Shown: positions 10,315 to 18,713 of the stretch, in pieces
How positions within the stretch are numbered: position 1 is the stretch's first letter
Layout: each line of letters starts with the position of its first letter
Source: Thraustochytrium sp. TN22
Taxonomy: Eukaryota; Sar; Bigyra; Thraustochytrida; Thraustochytriidae
Length of the DNA stretch: 64,000 nt
Assembly: GCA_013306675.1 (NCBI GenBank)
Contig: JABLUY010000019.1
Location: 175,287 to 239,286, forward strand
Reading direction: 5' to 3'
The notes under the pieces: model-generated
Told to the model about the DNA's origin: nothing
The model's input: only the letters and a program-made list of their open reading frames with translations
Databases searched by the model: none
Translations under genes and position numbers: made by a program

Positions 10315-10378
10315 GCTGCGCCTTGGTCTCAAACCGCAGCTCCTGCGACGCGCCCACGCTCTCGCGCACGCGCGGCAT
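9059..10378 (-). CDS. CLP1: CLP1 polynucleotide kinase / cleavage factor II subunit
   Basis: 439 residues. The Walker A loop GPPGSGKTSLC lies at ~125-135, followed by the family's GRRPAFVSLDLAKND and IMVPGTVAATVLE segments, and the lid and C-terminal domain follow the CLP1 pattern. CLP1 is a nuclear protein of pre-mRNA 3'-end cleavage factor II (with PCF11) and, in many eukaryotes, of the tRNA splicing endonuclease, with RNA 5'-hydroxyl kinase activity. The frame is open upstream through a (CGG)n run that would add poly-Arg, but that extension has no ATG; the first ATG is at 10378 (MPRVRESVG), just before the beta-strand ELRFE. A Gly/Ala run (~25-50), also from GCC triplets, interrupts the N-terminal domain. 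The 3' end faces the nucleotidyltransferase gene 92 bp away. Confidence 0.9.
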
Positions 10379-10384
10379 CCTCCC

Positions 10385-10421
<37 letters not shown>

Positions 10422-10791
10422 GCCAAGCATGCGAGTCTATCGCGGCGCTGACCAAGGTTGATTGATTTTCATCGTCGCTGCCGTGTTCACGATGGGGTTC
10501 ACGCCCGCGGGTGTCCGCGGGGATGCTCCGTGTGCGCCCCGCAGTCACTGCGGCCTCCGCACACCCTGCCCGGCCGGCCGCCCCCGGACACTCAGCTGCT
10601 AGCTGCACAAGTACAGCAGCGGAGATGGGCGGGGAACGAGCGCGCGCGCGAGCCTCGCGAGCGCGCGAGGGCGGCGAGCAAATCTCGATTCTCGAGACTT
10701 TCGAGGTACGGCGTCGGCGAGCGCCGGCAGCGCCGCGCCTGGACGGCCGCCCCGGGGAGGAGAGGGGGGCCGCGCGGGGCCGCGGGGCAGG
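10379..10791. other. divergent promoter with CGG run
   Basis: 413-bp spacer between CLP1 and the MORN gene, which are transcribed away from each other. A (GCC)n run occupies about 10388-10424, immediately upstream of the CLP1 ATG and probably in its 5' UTR. No other feature seen. Confidence 0.6.
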
Positions 10792-12243
10792 ATGCCGGTG
10801 TTCGAGTGCCTCGAGCCGATGCGCGTGCACGACGCGGAGCGGCTGCTGGCGTACGGGCGGATCCCGCGGTCCGACGAGGCGGCGGACGACCTGGTGGAGC
10901 TGGACGCGCTGCAGCCGCCGCGAGGGCCGGAGGACCTGGTGGTCTTCGTGTCGCACCGTTGGCTGCGGCCGCGAGAGATGATGCCGGACACCGCGGACAA
11001 CGCCAAGTTCGAGCGTATTCGAGTCGGCATCGAGATCCTCAAGCGCCAGTTCAAGACGCCGCCGCGCCGCGTCTTCGTGTGGATTGACTTCTCCTGCATC
11101 GATCAAGACGACGACGACCGCAAGCTGCGCGGCGTACGCTCGCTGCCGGCCTACGTGGAGCGCTCCGACGCGCTGCTCACGCCCATCCTCAAGGACGAGG
11201 TCTACACCAAGAGCGAGCGGCGCGAGCTCGAAGCCTGGGACGACTCCGTGCTGCACAGCGTCACGCAGAGCATGTTTGCGCTCGACCGCAAGCAGCTCGT
11301 CCAGTACCTGCACAGCACAGATCTCTTCCGCCGAGGCTGGATCCGCGTCGAGGAAGTCCTCGGCTCCAACGCGCCCATGCCTGAGAATGGCTTTGAATGG
11401 TTCGTCAAGAAGGCCGTGCCGCACCGCCGCGATCGCCCGCACTTTTTCGTCACGCCCGACATGCTCCCGGAAAACTTCTTGCTCTTGCTGCCGCGCCTGC
11501 AAAACGCTACGCTCGCGCGCCTGCACCCCGTGGACGGCTTGCTCACCAGCGAGGCCGACCGCGATGCTATCCGTGAGCTTGTGTCGCGCGTCGACCTTGA
11601 CGCCTCAGAGCCCACATCTTTCGACGGCCCTACCGACCACGAGGGTCGCCCGCACGGCCCGGGTGCCGTCCAGGTCCTCTTCGACGGCGAGCGCTATGAG
11701 GGCTCCTTTGAGCACGGCCAACGCCACGGCCCCGACGGCCGCCTCTACTTTCCCACCGGCGACTGGTACGAAGGCGACTTCGCCGATGGCTTCCCGCATG
11801 GCAAGGGCGTTCACCACTTCGCCGACGGCGACTGGTACGAGGGCGACTTTGAGGGCGGCGAGCACTGCGGCCACGGGACCATGCACTACTCCTTCGGCGA
11901 CACGCACACCGGCCTGTGGCGCGCCGACTCGGAGGAAGGCCCAGGCATCACCACCTTCCCTAATGGCGACGTGTACGAGGGCGAATACCACGATGGCAAT
12001 CGCCATGGCCGTGGTGTCTACCGCTTGGCTGGCAACGACACCTTTTCCGTTTTCGAAGGCACCTGGAAGGATCGCAAGAAGCACGGCCGCGGCCGCTGGA
12101 CCCTGTCTGACGGCACGTTCCTCTACGTCGTCTACAAGGCAGACCGCCCCCAGTTTTGGGCTTCCCTCTTCGCCGGCACCGGAGCTTCCATCTCGCGCTG
12201 GCGCGCGCTCTATCCGACTCTTTCTTCGGTCAAGACGATCTGA
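10792..12243 (+). CDS. HET/TIR-like domain plus six MORN repeats
   Basis: 483 residues. The N-terminal half (~45-170) has a strand-loop pattern like HET/TIR-type domains of protists and fungi: VVFVSHRWL at ~51, a long helix (ERIRVGIEILKRQF), VFVWIDFSCIDQDDDD at ~95 and a segment YVERSDALLTPIL. The C-terminal part (~300-450) has six MORN repeats of about 23 residues, each starting YEG-x-[FYW] or similar (YEGSFEHGQRHGPDG, YEGDFADGFPHGKG, YEGDFEGG, HTGLW, YEGEYHDGNRHGRG, FEGTWKDRKKHGRG). MORN repeats commonly bind membranes or act as scaffolds. Start ATG at 10792 is followed by MPVFECLEPMR. The N-terminal assignment rests on motif resemblance; whether it is an enzyme, for example an NAD-consuming one, is not shown. 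No signal peptide or membrane segment. Confidence 0.8.
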   Translation: MPVFECLEPMRVHDAERLLAYGRIPRSDEAADDLVELDALQPPRGPEDLVVFVSHRWLRPREMMPDTADNAKFERIRVGIEILKRQFKTPPRRVFVWIDFSCIDQDDDDRKLRGVRSLPAYVERSDALLTPILKDEVYTKSERRELEAWDDSVLHSVTQSMFALDRKQLVQYLHSTDLFRRGWIRVEEVLGSNAPMPENGFEWFVKKAVPHRRDRPHFFVTPDMLPENFLLLLPRLQNATLARLHPVDGLLTSEADRDAIRELVSRVDLDASEPTSFDGPTDHEGRPHGPGAVQVLFDGERYEGSFEHGQRHGPDGRLYFPTGDWYEGDFADGFPHGKGVHHFADGDWYEGDFEGGEHCGHGTMHYSFGDTHTGLWRADSEEGPGITTFPNGDVYEGEYHDGNRHGRGVYRLAGNDTFSVFEGTWKDRKKHGRGRWTLSDGTFLYVVYKADRPQFWASLFAGTGASISRWRALYPTLSSVKTI

Positions 12244-12943
12244 GCGCTCGTTCGCTCGCAGGTTCTCTTTTTCTCTGGTTGGTTGGCCTGTTTGTCTTTG
12301 TTATTTTTGTTGTCGCCGTTGCTCTTGTCGTTGCAGGCGCGTTTGGCGACAGGAAAGAAACGACGTCTCGCCGGACTGGCTGACATCATGCTCACGTAAC
12401 AGACCTGCAAAGGCGAAGAGTCCATGCAAAAGCGAAGATATTATGCAAAGGCGAAGAGTCCATGCAAAGGCGAAGAGTCCATGCAAAGGCGAAGATTCCA
12501 TGCAAAGGCGAAGAGTCCATGCAAAGGCGAAGAGCCCATGCAAATGCGAAGAGCCGCGGAGATTTATGCGCGTGCGTCAGTCATTTCGAGCGACGCCGAA
12601 ACCCTTCGCTGAGGCCGCGAGCAGCGGGATTGCATGCAAGCATTACGTCTAGCGATAGCACACGAGGCGCACGCGTTTCAAGAGCAGCAAGCACAGATGT
12701 TGCTTCCTGGAGCAAGGTCGACAACCCGCTTGACTGTGAGGTGGCCGCGCTGCAGAACGAATTGCGTCTCATGGACGAGGAGCTAGCGGACGCGGCGGGC
12801 GGATTCAACGAGGTCCTCTTCGCTAATTCCCCACCTGGCTGCCGGCAGTCGTGCGTGTCGATCAAGAGGGGAACTGATGGCGTCCTTCTGATCATTTGGC
12901 GTGCTTCCCGGTCGTTAGGCTGGCCGGGAGATGGCGTTCCGCA
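12244..12943. other. intergenic region carrying a 19-bp tandem array
   Basis: 700 bp between the MORN gene's stop and the RAD1 start. Apart from the 19-bp array it shows only T-rich 3' UTR-like sequence (12260-12345) and short unassignable frames. Confidence 0.6.
12405..12555. repeat. 19-bp minisatellite, about 8 copies
   Basis: Unit ATGCAAAGGCGAAGAGTCC repeated about eight times head to tail, with one or two substitutions in copies 2, 5 and 8. It lies in the 3' flank of the MORN gene. 19 is not a multiple of 3, so the repeat cycles through all frames and is unlikely to be coding. Confidence 0.95.
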
Positions 12944-14140
12944 ATGCAGCAAAACCAAAAGTCGCGTCTGCGCGCAGGCGGCATGGCGCGCGCGGAGACG
13001 CAACAGAGCGCGGGCACGCAGCGCGGCGCGGTGGCCTTCCGCGCGCAGCTCGGCAGCGCGCAGGTGCTGCTGACGACGCTCCGCGGCGTTGCGAACGGCA
13101 AGAAGGATCAGCATGCGCTGTGCGAGCTGGACGCCGAGGGCCTGCAGTTCGTGGTGACAGACAAGTCGCTGGCGGCGCAGGGGCTGGCGAACCTGAGCTG
13201 CAAGCTCTTCGAGGTCTGGGACCTGTGCGGCCACGCGTCGCTCAGCTTCCGCATCAACCTCACCGTGCTGTTGCAGTGTCTGAGCATCCTCGGCAAGGAG
13301 CTCACCGACACGATGCTCAAGCTCTCGTACCACGACGACGAGGAGAGCTTCAACCTCACGCTGCTGGAGGGCCGCGTCGTCACGGAGTGCAAGATCCGCA
13401 CGCTCTTCGATGCGTCCAAGGACGCCGCCGAGGCGCGCGCCGAGGCGGACGACCTGCGCACGCAGATTACGGCTGACTCCAGCGCGGGCCGCGCCGACTT
13501 TCAGAGCGCCTTCCGTAGCTCGCCCACCGTGAATCGCATGATTGTCAAGTCGGCGCAGCTGCGCGACGCCTTCGCGGAGCTCGGTGAGCTCTCCGGCGCC
13601 GCCTCCGCCTCCGTGCTCATGTCGCCGCAGAAGCCATTCTTTCGCATCTCTGCGGACGGCCAGCTCTCCAGTTGTAGCGTCGACTTCCCGCAGGGCGACG
13701 AGTCCTTCTCCAGCATGAAGTGCGAGGAGCACATGGTCTGCACCTACCGCGCTTCCCTCCTGCAGCTTGCCGGCCGCGCGCTCCCGTTCGCGGACAAGAC
13801 CTTTGTGCGAATGAACCGCCGCGGCACGCTCGGCCTGCAGCACCTGCTCGTCCAGAGCGACGGTGTCAAGTCATACGTCGAGTTTTACATTCTCTCCGAC
13901 GCTGGTGAGATGGCCGCCGACGACGACAGCGAGATGGCGCGCGAGGACAACGACGACGACGACGACGGCGACGACGACGGCGACGACGACGAGGAGCAAG
14001 AGACACGCCCTCGCCCACGCCAGCGCCGTCGCACAGAGCGCCGCCGAGATGAAGACGACAACGACGGAGATGAGGCGGCGGCCGTGCAAGCTACCCTGCG
14101 CGTCGATCCATCGCAGACCAGCTCAGTCAGCATTCTCTAG
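12944..14140 (+). CDS. RAD1: RAD1-type subunit of the 9-1-1 checkpoint clamp
   Basis: 398 residues from the ATG at 12944; a second ATG at 12983 is also possible, and the longer frame upstream has no ATG. The PCNA-like fold is clear: ALCELDAEGLQFVVTD, then the family hallmark LSFRINLTVLLQCLSILG at ~105, GRVVTECKIRTL, the interdomain region, and domain 2 with MSPQKPFFRISADGQ and RMNRRGTLGLQHLL. RAD1 joins RAD9 and HUS1 to form the ring loaded at damaged DNA that activates the ATR-type checkpoint. The last ~75 residues are an acidic Asp/Glu tail followed by a basic Arg patch, longer than in the animal protein. It ends 140 bp from the facing GNAT gene. Confidence 0.9.
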   Translation: MQQNQKSRLRAGGMARAETQQSAGTQRGAVAFRAQLGSAQVLLTTLRGVANGKKDQHALCELDAEGLQFVVTDKSLAAQGLANLSCKLFEVWDLCGHASLSFRINLTVLLQCLSILGKELTDTMLKLSYHDDEESFNLTLLEGRVVTECKIRTLFDASKDAAEARAEADDLRTQITADSSAGRADFQSAFRSSPTVNRMIVKSAQLRDAFAELGELSGAASASVLMSPQKPFFRISADGQLSSCSVDFPQGDESFSSMKCEEHMVCTYRASLLQLAGRALPFADKTFVRMNRRGTLGLQHLLVQSDGVKSYVEFYILSDAGEMAADDDSEMAREDNDDDDDGDDDGDDDEEQETRPRPRQRRRTERRRDEDDNDGDEAAAVQATLRVDPSQTSSVSIL

Positions 14141-14279
14141 CTGGTTTTTTTTTAAAATCAAAATCAATGTGACATGGACTCTCTCGCACAAATTGAACCA
14201 TGCGCGCAGTGCCAGCCGCGTCGCGCGGCCTGACGCTGGTCTCGCGCTGTGACGAGCGAGACACGCGTGCTGCGCATTT

Positions 14280-15311
14280 TTATTCCGTTTGTAGCTCGAA
14301 CATGTGCATGTATCGCTCATAGCCACAAAAGGTGCGGGCATGCGCCGACAACGTGGCCTGCGCCGGGACTGTCGCATGGATGGCCAGGGTCTCGCACGAG
14401 GTAGTCACGCCGAGTGAAGTCCAGTGGTGCACATGCGCCCAGACCTCGGCCTCGCTCGGGCTCACCGTTGTACCGTAATAGAGCGTGTAGGTGCACAGCC
14501 TACCAAGCGGGTCGTCGTCGTCCACGACTTGACCCAGACTCACCATGCCGGGTGACACGAGCGCTGCGACGCCCTCCGATTCGAAAAGGCCCGCAACCTC
14601 CTCGAGATTGTACAGGTCCCAGTACTGGAAGACGACAGCCTGGTCTGGACACCTGGCTTGCAACGCGGCCACCGCACGCGACGCGTCCGCTTCGCGCGTG
14701 AGCGCGATGCCCGCCGCCGCGGGGCCCAGCTTGGCCTCCAGCGCGCCCAAGTACTCCGGTAGCGTCTGACGTTCCTCGCTCAGGCTCACGTACGGCTCGG
14801 TCGCAAAGTCCGCGCCACTGATCACGGCGTAGCGAAAGCATGCGAATTCGCGAAAGCCGACGCTGCGCGCGAGGTGCAGTGAGGCGACGTTGCCCGAAAA
14901 GCTCTGGTAGCGCAGCGCCTTGAGCCGGGGGTCCGCGCGCGCCTGGTCCACCGCGTGCTGGAGCAGGACCTTGCCGATACCGCGCCGCTGCCGGTCGCCG
15001 TGCACGCGAATGCCCTCCACATGCGCCATGCCGCCGTCCGTCCGCCACAGGTGCAGCACCGCGACGAGGCGGCCGTCGGCCTCGACGCCCAGGAAGTCGT
15101 CGCCGTCCCCGAGCCACGCGTCGAAGCTGCCAAGCACGTAGTCCTTGCCGCCGAAGGAGGTCGCCGTGATCTCGCGTACCGCGTCCTTGTCCGCGGCCTC
15201 CACCCTGCGCACGCGCAGCCGGCCCTCGCGGGCGGCCGTGCTGCGCCCGCGCGTGCACAGCAGCATCATACCCAGCGCGGCGGACCCGGCCAGCACCATC
15301 TCCGGCCGCAT
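14280..15311 (-). CDS. GNAT-family N-acetyltransferase with C-terminal extension
   Basis: 343 residues starting at the ATG at 15311 (MRPEMVLAGSAALGMML); the frame stays open far upstream but only as low-complexity sequence overlapping the divergent CtIP gene. A short hydrophobic segment (~5-20) may be a membrane anchor. The GNAT core is at ~35-165: RLRVRRVEAADKDAVREI, GRLVAVLHLWRTDGG, and the acetyl-CoA loop RQRRGIGKVLLQHA (Q/R-x-x-G-x-G/A), followed by SLHLARSVGFREF. About 175 more residues follow, including QAVVFQYWDLYNLEEVAGLF and LCTYTLYYGTTVSPSE. This layout is reminiscent of histidine/N-acyl-amino-acid acetyltransferases with a second domain, but the substrate is unknown. Confidence 0.8.
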   Translation of the reverse strand: MRPEMVLAGSAALGMMLLCTRGRSTAAREGRLRVRRVEAADKDAVREITATSFGGKDYVLGSFDAWLGDGDDFLGVEADGRLVAVLHLWRTDGGMAHVEGIRVHGDRQRRGIGKVLLQHAVDQARADPRLKALRYQSFSGNVASLHLARSVGFREFACFRYAVISGADFATEPYVSLSEERQTLPEYLGALEAKLGPAAAGIALTREADASRAVAALQARCPDQAVVFQYWDLYNLEEVAGLFESEGVAALVSPGMVSLGQVVDDDDPLGRLCTYTLYYGTTVSPSEAEVWAHVHHWTSLGVTTSCETLAIHATVPAQATLSAHARTFCGYERYMHMFELQTE

Positions 15312-15674
15312 CGGAGCGCTCCGCGCCAGGGGGGCGGGCGGGTGGGCGGGCGGGCGGGCGTCTAGGCGGGCGAAAAGCCAACGTAAGGCGCGCGACCGCG
15401 TCGCCTGGCCAGCTGAGAGCGCGAGCGGCGCGGAGCGAGGCGCGAGCGGGTTGTGCTCCTTTTTCACACGGAGAGCAGGCACGGCGCAACGCAACCCAAC
15501 TGGCACTTTGCGCCGCGCCTCTGCGTGCCCCGGCAACCACGCGCCAGAGCAAGAACGCGCGGCCGGCTGGCCGAGGCTGCGAGCTGACGCGGCCAGCGGA
15601 GCGCGGGCGAGGGCCTGCGCAGTGCTCGCAGTCAGGTCAGCGCCGCCGGCCCACCCGCCGCGCTGCGCGGCGCC
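15312..15674. other. 363-bp divergent promoter
   Basis: Between the GNAT gene and the CtIP gene, which diverge. GC-rich, with a GGGCGGGCGGGC stretch near 15335-15360. Nothing else seen. Confidence 0.6.
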
Positions 15675-16883
15675 ATGAGCGGGCCGGCGTCGCACGGCGA
15701 GGCCATGCAGGCACTCGCGGTGTCGCTCGCCACGCAGCCGGACAGGCTCAAGGAGCTCGTGCGCGAGCTGTGCGAGATGGCCTGGGCCAGCGAAGTGGTC
15801 GTCGCCAGGCTGGAGAAGGACAGGGCCGCACTGAAGAGGGCGAACGCGGACCTCGAGGAGCAGGTGGCCGCAGGGCAGCGCAGCGCCGACGAGGCCCGGC
15901 GCAAAGTTGCCGCGCTGGAGAAGGAGGGCGCCGCGCTCAAGGAGAAGCTCGCAATGCTCTCCGGGCAGGTCCAGGACGCCCTCCGCGAGCGGGAGGAGGT
16001 CGCGGAGGAGGCAGCGGCGCTCGAGCGGGCGCTGGAGACCAACAAGGAAGAGTACATTATCAATCTGAACCGCCTCCACGAGGAGCTCCTTGAGGTGCGG
16101 GCGAGCAGAACCACGCACCGTGCACCGCTCAGCCCGCTCCGGAACAACGCTGACGCAGGTATGCCTAAGGAGAACCAGGACCGCAATCGCTCCAGGTCGA
16201 TTGACGCCAAGGTGGATGAGCTCGACGATGCCTCCTCGGAGGACTTTCTCTTTAGCGGCAGCCAGCGATCGAACAACTCCGTGGGGGCGACACAGCTCTC
16301 CGGCGCGGCCCGCACGCCCGTCTCGACGCAGGCCGGCCGGGGCCCGTCCTCGCAGGAGGAGCTGCTCGGTAGCCCGCGCACGCAGGCCGGGGCGTGCGTG
16401 TGGAGCACCCCGCCGACGCGTAAGCGGTGCTTGGTCGTGCCCCACAGCGCTGAGTCGGCGCTCGCTACCCAGGAGGGCGCCAACGACGAGGTTGCATCAG
16501 CGGAAACGACCAACGCGCGGTCCGCACCGCCGCTGGGCAAACGACCGCGACCACGCGAGCGCTCGATGCGGGACGAGACGGCCAGCGCGAGCGCACCCAA
16601 GACGCGGGCGCCTTTGGCCAGGGGCGACAAGTACCGCTTCCAGGAGGTGGTGCGCAAGAAGGCCGACCGCGAGGCGCTGCCAGGGCACAGCTGCGACCGC
16701 TGCGAGAAGTTCTACGCCGCACATCGCGACCTGGACCCGGCCATCCTCGAGGACATGCGCGACAAGTGCTCCCGGCACCGGCACCAGTACAAGGCGCCGG
16801 CAACGCCGCCCAACTACTGGACCATCCCGTCGCTCAACAGCTTCTTCTCGCCGACGCAGAACAGCGTCTCGGGCGACACGTAG
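15675..16883 (+). CDS. CtIP/Sae2/COM1 DNA-end resection factor
   Basis: 402 residues. Residues ~15-145 form a long coiled coil (heptads through LEKDRAALKRANADLEEQ and ALEREREVAEEAAALERAL-like sequence), the tetramerising part of this family. A disordered middle follows. The C-terminal SAE2 domain (~315-385) is diagnostic: YRFQEVVRKKADREALPGH, a CDRC zinc pair, then CSRHRHQY and PATPPNYW. The Thr-Pro in PATPP sits where CtIP has its CDK site (T847 in the human protein). CtIP/Sae2 works with MRE11-RAD50-NBS1 to start resection of DNA double-strand breaks in S/G2. The protein is much shorter than animal CtIP, close to the fungal/plant size. The gene ends 67 bp from a facing gene; an A-run follows the stop. 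Confidence 0.9.
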   Translation: MSGPASHGEAMQALAVSLATQPDRLKELVRELCEMAWASEVVVARLEKDRAALKRANADLEEQVAAGQRSADEARRKVAALEKEGAALKEKLAMLSGQVQDALREREEVAEEAAALERALETNKEEYIINLNRLHEELLEVRASRTTHRAPLSPLRNNADAGMPKENQDRNRSRSIDAKVDELDDASSEDFLFSGSQRSNNSVGATQLSGAARTPVSTQAGRGPSSQEELLGSPRTQAGACVWSTPPTRKRCLVVPHSAESALATQEGANDEVASAETTNARSAPPLGKRPRPRERSMRDETASASAPKTRAPLARGDKYRFQEVVRKKADREALPGHSCDRCEKFYAAHRDLDPAILEDMRDKCSRHRHQYKAPATPPNYWTIPSLNSFFSPTQNSVSGDT

Positions 16884-16949
16884 TTTTTCTCCAAAAAAAA
16901 AAGATTCGGAAGCAAACACAACAAGGGGTGTGGCAACTTTTATCATTCG

Positions 16950-18215
16950 TCATCGTGACAAGAGCCGGAGGCTCTCGACCATGTGTACACCGGTGTCGTC
17001 ATTGAAGACGATGTCCGCGAGCTTGCGGTCCTCGAAGCGGGGCTCCAGATAGTAGGGGCCGCCCATGTCGAAATGCGTGAAGCGCGCGGGCAACTTGGCG
17101 CGCTGCAGCGGGGTGGCGCCGGCCCAGACCGTGAGGATACCTGCGCGGTCAAGTGAGACGATCAGATCGCCGTCGCCGTCGCCGTCGTCCACCTCGCACA
17201 GACGCGTGCAGACCAGGTCGGCGCCCGAGGTGGCTGCCCGATACTTCTCCTCGCCGCTGGACACGCTCCACACAACAATGGTGCGCAGCTCCATGACGGC
17301 CAAGAGGCTGTCCCCCTGCACCTGAACGCTCTCCGGAAGCAGCATGTTGAGCGCCGTTCGCCGCAGCGAGATCGTGCGGACCACGTTCTTGGCCGAGGAA
17401 TTCCAGTCGAGTACCTCGAGGTCGAAGTGGCCGAGAGACTCGCTCCGGATCAGTGCCAGGTAGCGGCCGTCAAAGCTGCACGGCAGGCACTTCTCGGAGA
17501 TGGAGAGGTCCACGTCGCCATGCTCAACACGCAGGCGTGCCGAGTCCCAGTCGGCGGCGGCCGGATCGAGGCGGCTCGTGAAGGCCGAGGGGCCCTGGTC
17601 GTGGTCGTGGGAGGCGTCCTCGGGCGACGCTGAGAGTGCGGCTGGGGCGCCCGTTGGGGCGCTCGCCGGGAAGCGCATCTCGTAGGCGGTGATGGACTTG
17701 CGCAAAATGAGCACGAAGTGGCGTTCGTGGTGAAGCACGTAGGCATTCACGCAGGCGCCGAAGGTGTGCATGCGGCCATAGGCGTACATCTCGTGTTTGA
17801 GCCCGAGCTCGGGGCGGTCCGGGTCCTGAGGGCGCAGGTCGCGCAGGTCGAAGACCTGCACGCAAGCGTCGCCGATGGACACAAAAAGCAGCGCGGCCTC
17901 GCCATCGATGTATGCAGAGCGCACGGCCTCGTTGGCGCGCGGACGCAGCACGAGCTCACGGAAGCGCGTGGTGCCGCCATTTTCGTCGGGGCTGGTACTG
18001 CTGCTGCCCTTCTCGAGGTCGTCCTCGGCCGCCTCGTCTCGCCGCGCGCCGGCGGCTGCCGGGAAGAGCAGTCTCGACGCGCCGTCCGCGCTGCCGACTA
18101 CGACGAGGCCCGTGGGCGCGTGTCTGTACACGCACGTGACCGCGTGGCCTGCGCCCAGCGCCGCCAGCGTCTGCGCGCCGTCGCCGGCCGCCGCCGTGGA
18201 CGCGTTGCCGCCCAT
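16950..18215 (-). CDS. WD40-like beta-propeller protein with possible N-myristoylation
   Basis: 421 residues from the ATG at 18215. The N-terminus MGGNAST fits the N-myristoylation pattern (Gly2, Ser6). The body has recurring strand patterns ending in hydrophobic-Trp/Phe-Asp style blades (ALLFVSIGDACVQVFDLRDL at ~115, HFDLEVLDWNSSAKNVV, LLAVMELRTIVVWSVSSGE, DLIVSLDRAGILTVWAGAT), as in degenerate WD40 repeats. A disordered acidic insertion is at ~60-85. A propeller that can be lipid-anchored would be a membrane-linked scaffold; no partner can be named. It diverges from the next propeller gene across 498 bp. Family call moderate, function unknown. Confidence 0.6.
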   Translation of the reverse strand: MGGNASTAAAGDGAQTLAALGAGHAVTCVYRHAPTGLVVVGSADGASRLLFPAAAGARRDEAAEDDLEKGSSSTSPDENGGTTRFRELVLRPRANEAVRSAYIDGEAALLFVSIGDACVQVFDLRDLRPQDPDRPELGLKHEMYAYGRMHTFGACVNAYVLHHERHFVLILRKSITAYEMRFPASAPTGAPAALSASPEDASHDHDQGPSAFTSRLDPAAADWDSARLRVEHGDVDLSISEKCLPCSFDGRYLALIRSESLGHFDLEVLDWNSSAKNVVRTISLRRTALNMLLPESVQVQGDSLLAVMELRTIVVWSVSSGEEKYRAATSGADLVCTRLCEVDDGDGDGDLIVSLDRAGILTVWAGATPLQRAKLPARFTHFDMGGPYYLEPRFEDRKLADIVFNDDTGVHMVESLRLLSR

Positions 18216-18713
18216 GCCGCTTCGCGCGAGCCAGCCAGCCAGCCAGCCAGCCGGCCGGCCGGGTGGGCGGGCGAGCGCGCGTGCGCGCGCGGGTCAGACC
18301 AACCGGCCGCGCGCGCGGCACCCCACCCCCCACTCGCGGCGACGGGCCGACGGCGGTCTGTCTGCCGCGTGGCGCCGCGCTCGCTGAGCCAGGGGGAAAG
18401 CGCGCGGCGGCGCCCCGCTCCCGCGGACGCGGGGGGCAAACGCGGAGGGAAAAACCCGCCCGCCGAGAAGGCGCGCGTCGCGGCGCAGAACTTGAACCTC
18501 GCCGCGGCGGCGCGGCGCGGCGCGGCGCGGCGAGGCGCGGCGCGGCGAGGCGCGCGGCGGTCGAGGCGGCGGCGGCCGCGCGGGCCCCGCCCCGCCCGGC
18601 CCCCAGCGCGGCGCGGCGGCGCTGGCGGCGACGCGGCGGGGGGCGGCGAGGCGGAGGCACCTGGAGAAGGTGGGCCTGTTCGCGCTGTACGCGCCGGCAC
18701 GGGAGGCGCGAGG
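18216..18713. other. 498-bp divergent GC-rich promoter
   Basis: Between two propeller-protein genes. It contains CCAGCCAG repeats (18226-18256) and an extended GGCGC(G) tract (18505-18560). The plus-strand frame through it is open to the next gene but is only Ala/Arg/Gly sequence. Confidence 0.6.

Noticed and set aside
12405-12555. Reading the 19-bp tandem array as a CRISPR
   Set aside because: Units are contiguous with no unique spacers, and the genome is eukaryotic.
17718-18713. 332-codon N-terminal extension of the conserved propeller protein
   Set aside because: It overlaps the divergent gene antisense, has no ATG at its start and is compositional; the conserved family begins far downstream.
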